This document shows positions 1 through 7,021 of a DNA stretch of 50,838 bases, one piece after another (within the stretch, counting starts at the first letter, position 1; every line of letters begins with the position of its first letter). The position numbers and the translations under genes are program-made. Below the pieces are notes generated by a model, which had not been told where the DNA came from, did no database searches, and saw only the letters and a program-made list of their open reading frames with translations. The stretch is from Lachnospiraceae bacterium UBA3641. Lineage in GTDB: Bacteria; Bacillota; Clostridia; Lachnospirales; Lachnospiraceae. The stretch spans positions 1 through 50,838 of the forward strand of contig DFKQ01000107.1 in NCBI GenBank assembly GCA_002373875.1. The letters run 5' to 3'.

Positions 1-250
1 CATTACATCTCGCCGCCGATCAATCTCCCAGCCGGCCTGTCTTACCATCCTATGATTTCCTGCCGGTTGCCTGCATTCCAAAAAACCACACAATTATGCA
101 TTTAGAACATGATAACATTCTATTCCCCTCATGTTGTTTTGTCAAGTATGGGCGTATTGTTTGTATCATATATTTAGTGATACGTGATAATTCAAGGATT
201 TGAAGGTGAATGGGAGGATAAACGGTAGTATTGACCCGGTCGGTCATCTC
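1..250. other. Intergenic region, no gene recognised
   Basis: No convincing coding region. A short minus-strand open frame (about 50-268) begins inside the repeat block at 251-412, lacks a good ribosome site and resembles no family I know. The stretch at about 110-200 is AT-rich. No clear promoter or RNA gene was recognised. Confidence 0.5.
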
Positions 251-412
251 CACTAAATTCGATAACACCTCATTAAGTGTCGATGACTGGCTCGCACTAA
301 GTTCGAAAATACCTCACTAAGTGCTCTGCTTGTCATATCCACTAAATTCGATAATACCTCATTAAGTGTCGATGACTGGCTCGCACTAAGCTCGAAAACA
401 CCTCACTAAGTG
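251..412. repeat. Four-copy array of a 29-bp imperfect repeat (two 89-bp units)
   Basis: Copies lie at 251-279, 295-323, 340-368 and 384-412. All follow the pattern CACTAA-(A/G/C)-TTCGA or close variants, then ACCTCA(T/C)TAAGTG. Spacers are 15, 16 and 15 bases, and the first and third spacers are identical, so the block is really an 89-bp unit present twice. The spacing and repeated spacers rule out a CRISPR array. The block lies beyond the typA terminator. Function unknown; it may be a dispersed intergenic repeat of the genome. Confidence 0.8.
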
Positions 413-420
413 CTCTGCAC

Positions 421-451
421 AAAAAACAGCCATGCGTCAGTCATGGCTGTT
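421..451 (-). terminator. Intrinsic terminator of typA
   Basis: On the minus strand the stem AACAGCCATG / CATGGCTGTT (10 bp, 7-base loop) is followed by six T residues. It begins about 20 bases after the typA stop codon, exactly where a rho-independent terminator is expected. Confidence 0.88.
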
Positions 452-471
452 CTGTATCTGTAATACCTGCT

Positions 472-2304
472 CTATTCCTTGCGGAAGCCTGCCCGCTTAC
501 GCAGGGTGGGATCGAGGATCTTCTTTCTTATACGCAGGTTCTCGGGTGTTATCTCCAGAAGCTCGTCCGCATCGATGAACTCAAGGGCCTGCTCAAGGCT
601 TAATATCTTAGGAGGCGTAAGGCGGAGGGCCTCATCCGAGCCCGACGCACGGGTATTGGTAAGCTGTTTCTTCTTGCAGACATTTATCTCAACATCTTCG
701 GGCTTGCCGTTCTGGCCGATGACCATTCCGGCATAGACCTTCTCACCCGGGCCTATGAAGAGGGTTCCCCGCTCCTGGGCATTGAAGAGACCGTAGGTAA
801 TTGACTCTCCCGTTTCGAATGAAATGAGGGACCCCTGCTTGCGGTACTGGATATCACCCTTATAGGGTGCATACTCGTCGAAGATCGTATTTATTATTCC
901 GTTTCCCTTGGTATCGGTCATGAACTCGCCGCGGTAGCCGATGAGGCCGCGGGCGGGAATGGAGAACTCAAGTCTTGTATAGCCGCCCGTTATGGGAGTC
1001 ATGTTCTGAAGCTCACCCTTACGCTGTCCCAACTTCTCAATGACAATACCCGTGAATTCCTCAGGCACATCAATGTATGCCACCTCCATGGGCTCGGTCT
1101 TCCGGCCCTTAGAGTCAGTCCGGTAAAGAACCTCCGCCTTGCTCACGGCAAATTCATAGCCTTCACGCCTCATGTTCTCGATAAGCACCGACAAGTGGAG
1201 CTCACCACGACCCGAAACCTTGAAGCAGTCGGCGGAATCGGTCTCTTCAACACGCAGGGACACATCTGTGTTAAGCTCCTTAAAGAGCCTGTCCCTTATG
1301 TGCCTTGAGGTCACATACTTACCCTCCTGGCCCGCAAAGGGAGAATCATTCACCATGAAGTTCATGGCTATCGTAGGCTCCGATATCTTCTGGAAGGGGA
1401 TTGGGTCTATAGCATCGGGAGCGCACAGGGTATCTCCTATATGGATGTCCGCTATTCCCGAGATGGCAACTATGGATCCGACAGTTGCCTCCTTGACCGC
1501 AACCTTGTTAAGCCCGTCGTATTCATATAATGAAGAAACCTTAACCTTCTTCTGTTTCTCCGGCTCATGGGCATTTACGATAACAACCTCTTCATTAACG
1601 CTTATAACACCGTTCGATACCTTACCCACACCGATGCGGCCGACATACTCATTGTAATCTATGGTGCTTATAAGGACCTGGGTACCGGCCTCCTTATCGC
1701 CGACGGGCGCCGGAATGTAGTCAACTATCGCCTCAAATAAGGGCTCCATTGTGGGACCCACATTTGAAGGATCCGTTCCCGACTGGCCATTCTTGGCGGA
1801 TGCATAGATAAAGGGACAGTCAAGCTGCTTATCATCCGCATCAAGATCCATAAAGAGTTCAAGAACCTCGTCAACCACCTCGCTGCATCTTGCTTCGGGC
1901 CTGTCTATCTTATTGACACATACGATAACCGGAAGCTTAAGGGCCAGGGCCTTCTTAAGCACGAACTTGGTCTGGGGCATGGTCCCCTCGAAGGCATCCA
2001 CTACAAGGACAGCCCCGTCCACCATCTTAAGGACACGCTCAACCTCTCCTCCGAAATCCGCGTGTCCCGGTGTATCTATGATGTTTATCTTGGTATTCTT
2101 ATAGGTTACCGCCGTATTTTTGCTGAGGATCGTTATACCGCGTTCACGCTCTATATCATTGGAGTCCATGACGCGCTCGGCCACCTCCTGATTCTCCCTG
2201 AATACCCCGCTCTGCTTAAGCAGCTCATCAACAAGGGTTGTCTTGCCGTGATCTACATGGGCTATTATTGCAATATTTCTGACGTCGTCTCTTTTAGTTA
2301 ACAT
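472..2304 (-). CDS. typA: Ribosome-associated translational GTPase TypA/BipA
   Basis: A translation-factor-family GTPase that binds ribosomes and helps 50S assembly and growth under stress. The 610-aa length is typical. The G1 P-loop AHVDHGKT is at residues 15-22, followed by the RGITI switch segment, DTPGH and NKID. The rest fits the EF-Tu-like domain II, EF-G-like domains III and V and the TypA-specific C-terminal domain (GLIGYRGEF, then the basic tail). The start ATG has a GAGGT ribosome site six bases upstream. The gene is probably monocistronic: a terminator precedes it (2333-2369) and another follows it (421-451). Family assignment is near certain; the physiological role is from family knowledge. 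Confidence 0.97.
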   Translation of the reverse strand: MLTKRDDVRNIAIIAHVDHGKTTLVDELLKQSGVFRENQEVAERVMDSNDIERERGITILSKNTAVTYKNTKINIIDTPGHADFGGEVERVLKMVDGAVLVVDAFEGTMPQTKFVLKKALALKLPVIVCVNKIDRPEARCSEVVDEVLELFMDLDADDKQLDCPFIYASAKNGQSGTDPSNVGPTMEPLFEAIVDYIPAPVGDKEAGTQVLISTIDYNEYVGRIGVGKVSNGVISVNEEVVIVNAHEPEKQKKVKVSSLYEYDGLNKVAVKEATVGSIVAISGIADIHIGDTLCAPDAIDPIPFQKISEPTIAMNFMVNDSPFAGQEGKYVTSRHIRDRLFKELNTDVSLRVEETDSADCFKVSGRGELHLSVLIENMRREGYEFAVSKAEVLYRTDSKGRKTEPMEVAYIDVPEEFTGIVIEKLGQRKGELQNMTPITGGYTRLEFSIPARGLIGYRGEFMTDTKGNGIINTIFDEYAPYKGDIQYRKQGSLISFETGESITYGLFNAQERGTLFIGPGEKVYAGMVIGQNGKPEDVEINVCKKKQLTNTRASGSDEALRLTPPKILSLEQALEFIDADELLEITPENLRIRKKILDPTLRKRAGFRKE

Positions 2305-2332
2305 AGTAATACCTCATTACAAAATAATATGT

Positions 2333-2369
2333 AAAAAAACAGTCCGAGTTATTATAGCACAACTCGGAC
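2333..2369 (-). terminator. Intrinsic terminator of the HAD lipoprotein gene
   Basis: On the minus strand the 9-bp stem GTCCGAGTT / AACTCGGAC encloses a 10-base loop and, after one extra base, runs into seven T residues. It lies about 45 bases past the stop codon of the upstream lipoprotein gene and separates it from typA. Confidence 0.88.
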
Positions 2370-2414
2370 CGTTTAAAACATAATTTTATAATTTTCGTTG
2401 CAACCGGATGATCC

Positions 2415-4505
2415 TTATTTGGAAAGAGGCGTAAAATCAGGCCTTACATAGACAAGCCTTGACTTATATTCATCGAACTTCTCTTCATCGATCTTCTCCC
2501 ACTCCTCATCAGACGAACCGTAATTTACAAACCAGGGATTATCCTTATCCTCGTAACCATCCTCCTTAACGCCAAGCTGGGGAAGAAGGTTGACTGTATT
2601 GGGTTCTATATCGTAGGTCTGCCAGCCGGTAAGGTCCGCACCACCCGAATACTCGTTGCAGATCATACCGTATTCAAGCGCATAATACCTGTCCCTGGCC
2701 GACCCGGACACAACATGGGCAGGCTTCCTGTCTACGATGGTATAGATATCATAGATCGTACCCTTAAGATCGCCCTCTGCGATCTCGCCGACCATGAGCT
2801 CTTCCACCCCGTCGTTGTTAAGGTCCATATAGGCGTAACCCACCTTGCTCATCGCGTCGCCGCCGTAGGCAACCGTAACCGCATTGTACTCAGGGCTCAT
2901 ATCCTCTTCCTCAAGCTTGTTGCTGTCCCACTTTTCCTCCATTGCGGTCTTAAACTTCTCAATAACGTCACCGTAAAGGTCCTCACCCTTACAGCCTGCA
3001 CCCCATTCAAAGTCACCCTCCTCAATGGGATCAAGGGTCTTAACTATATCCTCAGCTCCGTCATAGAGCTTCTCATAAGACTCAGGCATCTTATCCGTAT
3101 ACTTCTGATAATCATACTGGACATCCGAAGGATACTCAACGACTATATCATAGAGGGTCTTGTCTCCATCCTTGATCTCGCCGACCTTCTCATCCATGCC
3201 GCCCGCATAGTCGGAAGGGTTCTCGTATGCATAAACCGAGAAAGCATAACCGCCAAAGCCTGCATCCTCCGCTTCCTTGTCATATACGGCATATCCGTTC
3301 TTATAGCTCTTTACATCATAGGTACCGTCAAGGTCCTCAGGCATGGTGATCTCAAATATCTTATTCTCGGCTTCTCTGTTTACCGTTACGTCATCTCCGT
3401 AAATAGTGGCGAAATCCATGGCCATGGATATGGTCTTGACCCCGTGCTCATCACACCACTTGGTAAGCGTATCGACCTTCTCCTGATTGCCGTATTCCCT
3501 CTCAAAGTCATCACACAGGACCATGTAAGCCTGACTCTCGTATTTATCATTGTTCAGGGTATACTGCTGCATGGACATATCCCCTGAGGTATTGCCGAAG
3601 GCAAGCACGGGAACCTTGCCGATCTCCTCGGATATCTTGCTGACCTTGTTCATCTTGATGGTCTTGATAACCAGATCTCCTCCCAGAATGACCTTATCCT
3701 CCGGCTGATACTGGTAATCAAGTCCGTCCTTATCCTCCTGACCCGAAGCCACCCTGGTATAGGTCATACCTATTACCCTGTTCTCCGGTATGGGAAGCAG
3801 GTCTTCAATAAGGGCACGGACTACGGTCCTGTCGGATCCCGAGACCACATAACACTGAAAATCATGGGCATCAAGATACCTGACAAGTGAAACCATAGGC
3901 TTATAGAAGGCATCACCCCTCTTAAGATTGTTAAATCCCTCAGCCTCTGATTTCATAAATTCCCTCGTATATTCCTTAAGCTCATCCGGCGTCATGCCCT
4001 TGTAGGAAAGTCCGGCGAATTTAGCATGAAGCCTCTCGGAATTATCCGGCATATCTCCTTCCTTATGCACGGCCATGTTAAGAGCCTGAGCGAATTCCTT
4101 CATATCCTCCGGTGCTTCATAGCTTTCATCATCCAGCGCCCTGTGGATAAACATCATATACTCGAAATAAGACGGATACAGTTCACCCATAAGGGTGCCG
4201 TCAAGATCGAAAACCGCGATACGGTCTTCAACAGGTATAAAGGCATCCGAATCCTCATCCGTTACCTTCTCAACATAATCCCTTATTGAAGCGGCCGCTT
4301 CGGAGCCCTCGCTCCAGTACTCAAGCGCTACTTCCGCTTCATCAGTCTGGTTCAGGCTGGCATCCTTAAGCTCATCGGTGATCATTCCCGCAAGCTTTTC
4401 CGGATCATTTATGTTTATGTTCATGCCATCCATGCCCGCACATCCCGATAGGGTTCCCATAACCACCGCAGCCGCCAAAAAGCCTGTCATTAATTTCTTT
4501 ATCAT
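2415..4505 (-). CDS. Lipoprotein with HAD-superfamily phosphatase-like domain
   Basis: Probably an extracytoplasmic, lipid-anchored hydrolase. A hydrophobic signal segment ends in LSGC, with the lipidated cysteine at residue 22. A HAD domain follows: motif I DLDGT with the nucleophile and acid aspartates at residues 100 and 102, motif II VVSGSD, and a motif III/IV region ending GNTSGDMSM. This layout resembles the phosphoserine-phosphatase branch. After about residue 370 come regions of unknown function, including DLNNDGVEELMVGE, which resembles an FG-GAP or calcium-loop motif. The start has a near-perfect TAAGGAGGT site eight bases upstream. At 696 aa it is much longer than a plain HAD phosphatase, so the C-terminal half probably adds binding functions. 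The substrate cannot be predicted. Confidence 0.8.
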   Translation of the reverse strand: MIKKLMTGFLAAAVVMGTLSGCAGMDGMNININDPEKLAGMITDELKDASLNQTDEAEVALEYWSEGSEAAASIRDYVEKVTDEDSDAFIPVEDRIAVFDLDGTLMGELYPSYFEYMMFIHRALDDESYEAPEDMKEFAQALNMAVHKEGDMPDNSERLHAKFAGLSYKGMTPDELKEYTREFMKSEAEGFNNLKRGDAFYKPMVSLVRYLDAHDFQCYVVSGSDRTVVRALIEDLLPIPENRVIGMTYTRVASGQEDKDGLDYQYQPEDKVILGGDLVIKTIKMNKVSKISEEIGKVPVLAFGNTSGDMSMQQYTLNNDKYESQAYMVLCDDFEREYGNQEKVDTLTKWCDEHGVKTISMAMDFATIYGDDVTVNREAENKIFEITMPEDLDGTYDVKSYKNGYAVYDKEAEDAGFGGYAFSVYAYENPSDYAGGMDEKVGEIKDGDKTLYDIVVEYPSDVQYDYQKYTDKMPESYEKLYDGAEDIVKTLDPIEEGDFEWGAGCKGEDLYGDVIEKFKTAMEEKWDSNKLEEEDMSPEYNAVTVAYGGDAMSKVGYAYMDLNNDGVEELMVGEIAEGDLKGTIYDIYTIVDRKPAHVVSGSARDRYYALEYGMICNEYSGGADLTGWQTYDIEPNTVNLLPQLGVKEDGYEDKDNPWFVNYGSSDEEWEKIDEEKFDEYKSRLVYVRPDFTPLSK

Positions 4506-4579
4506 TATACTTTACCTCCTTAAGATCAAGTAAAAAACATCCTGTCACATTCGCTTCATTATAACACGTCGTGCAGAAT

Positions 4580-5908
4580 TTAGTATATAGATTTTTTCCT
4601 GTTTCCGTTAATGAAGAGCAGACCGGCCGCAAGAAGAAGGGACTTGCAGATATTATCGGCGATCATGCAATACCAGTATTCCCTGATACCGGCCCCGTAA
4701 CAGTTGATGAGGATACTGGCTATCAGTATCCTTATCCCCCAATGCCCGATAAGCTCAATGAACATAGGAATCTTAGTCCTGCCAAGCCCCACATATATAC
4801 CGTCCATGACTATATAGGCTCCGTACATGGGCTCGGTAAAGGCCACTATCTTAAGCAGCGACGTTCCTGTCTGTATCACCTCAGTATTCACCGTAAAGAT
4901 GCTCATGAGCGGACCTGCGAAGATATACAGAAGTATACCGGCTGCCAGCATCAGACTTATGACAAACCATAAGGATATCTTCGCCACCTTTATTTCCTTA
5001 TCCCTGTCCCTTTCACCCACCGCGTTTCCGATAAGGGTCGAGGTTGCCGCCTGCATCCCGTAGCCCGGTATATAGAATAACTGCTCCGCGGTTATTGCGA
5101 TGGAATGGGCCGCGAACACCACCGTCCCCATTGCCGAAACGAAGCTCGTTGCCACTATATGGCCAAGGCAGGATATCATTCTGGTTATCATGGCCGGTAT
5201 ACCTATGGCAAGCGCATCGGCAAGGACCCTCTTCTCAGGTCTTAAATATTCCTTCTTAATACATACGTAGGGATTCCGGGCAAAAGCAAAAAGGATCAGG
5301 ATACCGCCGATACCGTAAGATATGGCAGTCGCGATACCGGCTCCCACGGCTCCGTATGAAAGCACATAGATAAACAGGTAATTAAGAAATATATTCAGTA
5401 CATTCACCGACAGGTTTATCTTCATAGGGGTCCGGGAATCCCCGGTAGAACGAAGTACACATGCCAGTATAAAGAGACAGGACCTTAAGATCATGGTTGT
5501 ATTGATGATCCGAAAATACAGGGTTCCCGTATATCTTATCGCCTCATCCGCTCCCATCCATACCGGGATAAAGGGCGCGATGGCTTCAGTTACCAGGGTA
5601 AGTACAAGACCTAATGCAAGGGCAGTCACAAGAGACATCCCAAGGGCATGGCGGATATTGTACTCATTCTTCTCACCTATCGCCCTGGCGATATAGGATA
5701 AAAATCCCATTCCTATACCGCCCATGATGCTGCCGAAGAACCAACTGTAGGTTGTGCTCAAAGAAATGGAGGCAGTTGCTTCTGCCCCCAGATGTCCCAC
5801 CATTGCCGTATCAACGTATTGGAGCAGGGTCGAAAGGAACTGCTCTATCACCGTCGGAAGGGCCAGGGTGAGGTAGGTTTTTATAAGTTTGTTGTTATTA
5901 TGTTTCAT
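4580..5908 (-). CDS. MATE-family multidrug/toxin exporter
   Basis: A polytopic membrane protein of 442 aa, matching the MATE antiporter family (about 440-460 aa, 12 helices). Visible features are the N-terminal segment LALPTVIEQFLSTLLQYVDTA, typical of MATE helix 1, and the repeat of this pattern in the second half (IGIPAMITRMISCLGHIVATS). The family exports drugs or metabolites using sodium or proton gradients; the substrate cannot be read from sequence. The start lies 23 bases after the pyrF stop with a GGAG site just upstream, so it is probably translated from the pyrF transcript. Confidence 0.93.
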   Translation of the reverse strand: MKHNNNKLIKTYLTLALPTVIEQFLSTLLQYVDTAMVGHLGAEATASISLSTTYSWFFGSIMGGIGMGFLSYIARAIGEKNEYNIRHALGMSLVTALALGLVLTLVTEAIAPFIPVWMGADEAIRYTGTLYFRIINTTMILRSCLFILACVLRSTGDSRTPMKINLSVNVLNIFLNYLFIYVLSYGAVGAGIATAISYGIGGILILFAFARNPYVCIKKEYLRPEKRVLADALAIGIPAMITRMISCLGHIVATSFVSAMGTVVFAAHSIAITAEQLFYIPGYGMQAATSTLIGNAVGERDRDKEIKVAKISLWFVISLMLAAGILLYIFAGPLMSIFTVNTEVIQTGTSLLKIVAFTEPMYGAYIVMDGIYVGLGRTKIPMFIELIGHWGIRILIASILINCYGAGIREYWYCMIADNICKSLLLAAGLLFINGNRKKSIY

Positions 5909-5931
5909 TTTCTCCGATTTACTGCCTTATT

Positions 5932-6861
5932 TTACAGGGCATTTTCGGCGATGTCCTTCCTCATATCTATAACGGCGGCACGGGATGCATCGGCATAGCC
6001 CGCTTCACCGTATTTATAATATCTGTCATTCGTATAGGCAGCAATGATCCCTCTTGATGAATTGATTATTGCACCCAGCCCATCCTTATTAAAGAAGTGC
6101 TTAAGATCGGCACCCTTACCGCCCTGAGCTCCGTAGCCCGGTACCAGTATGTAGGTTTTGGGCATGAGTTCCCTCAATATCTTACCCTGCTCGGGATAGG
6201 TCGCACCCACGACCGCACCCACGTAGGAATACTCATCACCCATTAAGCTCTCACCCCATCTTGCCACCTGCTCGCCCACTATCTCATAGAGGGGACGGTC
6301 ATCCGCATCCTTAAGCTTCCTGTCCTGGAACTCACCGGAACTCGGATTGGAAGTCTTAACGAGAACAAATATACCCTTCTTCTCTTCCCGGCATACATTG
6401 ATAAAGGGCTTGACACCGTCAGAGCCCAGATACGGATTGACCGTAACGAAGTCCTCATCAAAGCCGTAGTATGATTCTGACCCGACAGTTACCTTACCCA
6501 GATGGCCCACGGCATAGGCTTCACTGGTAGAGCCTATGTCACCGCGCTTGATGTCTCCTATGACCACCAGATCCCTCTCCTTACAGTATTCAACCGTCTT
6601 CTTAAATGCAATAAGACCGGGAATCCCGAACTGCTCATACATGGCTATCTGAGGCTTCACCGCCGGGATAAGATCGTATACGGCGTCTATTATTCCCTTG
6701 TTAAACTGCCATATGGCTTCTCCTGCGCCCTCAAGCGTTTCGCCGTATTCCTTAAAAGCCGCTTCCTTAATATGCCCCGGTATGAACTCCATCTTAGGAT
6801 CCAGACCCACTACTATAGGGGCGTTGGTCTGCTTGATGTTTTCTATAAGTTTGTTGATCAT
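5932..6861 (-). CDS. pyrF: Orotidine 5'-phosphate decarboxylase (type 2)
   Basis: Catalyses the last step of de novo UMP synthesis, OMP to UMP plus CO2, in the cytosol. The 309-aa length and the start VVGLDPKMEFIPGHI identify the longer type-2 PyrF found in Clostridia and actinobacteria. The catalytic Lys/Asp array is visible in VVIGDIKRGDIGSTSEAYA. The phosphate-binding end PGYGAQGG and IINSSRGI is intact. The start codon has a strong AAGGAGG site six bases upstream. No other pyrimidine gene adjoins it; a MATE exporter follows after 23 bases. The leader contains an inverted repeat ending right at the ribosome site (6872-6904). Confidence 0.96.
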   Translation of the reverse strand: MINKLIENIKQTNAPIVVGLDPKMEFIPGHIKEAAFKEYGETLEGAGEAIWQFNKGIIDAVYDLIPAVKPQIAMYEQFGIPGLIAFKKTVEYCKERDLVVIGDIKRGDIGSTSEAYAVGHLGKVTVGSESYYGFDEDFVTVNPYLGSDGVKPFINVCREEKKGIFVLVKTSNPSSGEFQDRKLKDADDRPLYEIVGEQVARWGESLMGDEYSYVGAVVGATYPEQGKILRELMPKTYILVPGYGAQGGKGADLKHFFNKDGLGAIINSSRGIIAAYTNDRYYKYGEAGYADASRAAVIDMRKDIAENAL

Positions 6862-6871
6862 CCTGTCCTCC

Positions 6872-6904
6872 TTATAGTGAACGAATCTGTTTCGTTTACT
6901 ATAA
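6872..6904. promoter_or_regulatory. Inverted repeat in the pyrF leader
   Basis: Left arm TTATAGTGAACGAA at 6872-6885 and right arm TTCGTTTACTATAA at 6891-6904, with a 5-base loop and only one non-Watson-Crick pair (G-T). In the transcript the hairpin ends directly beside the AGGAGG of pyrF, so it could be an operator or affect ribosome access. The same core, GTGAACGAAT and its complement, appears three times at 21518-21559, which suggests a shared regulator or a small dispersed repeat. Confidence 0.55.
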
Positions 6905-6971
6905 TATTTATATTATCACTGACCCAGTGTATCACATCACAAGATTTCCTTCAAGAAACTCCTTGCCGAAC

Positions 6972-6997
6972 AGGGCTGCAGCTAATGCCGCAGCCCT
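6972..6997 (-). terminator. Possible terminator hairpin after nrdD
   Basis: The GC-rich stem AGGGCTGC / GCAGCCCT lies 25 bases past the nrdD stop. There is no T-run on the minus strand after it, so it is at best a weak or factor-assisted terminator, or an RNA 3'-end stabiliser. Confidence 0.4.
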
Positions 6998-7021
6998 CCT
7001 TATAAATATTTAATGCACATA

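Noticed and set aside
251..412. Regularly spaced repeats resembling a CRISPR array
   Set aside because: Spacers are only 15-16 bases, two of them are identical, repeats are imperfect, and no cas gene is present.
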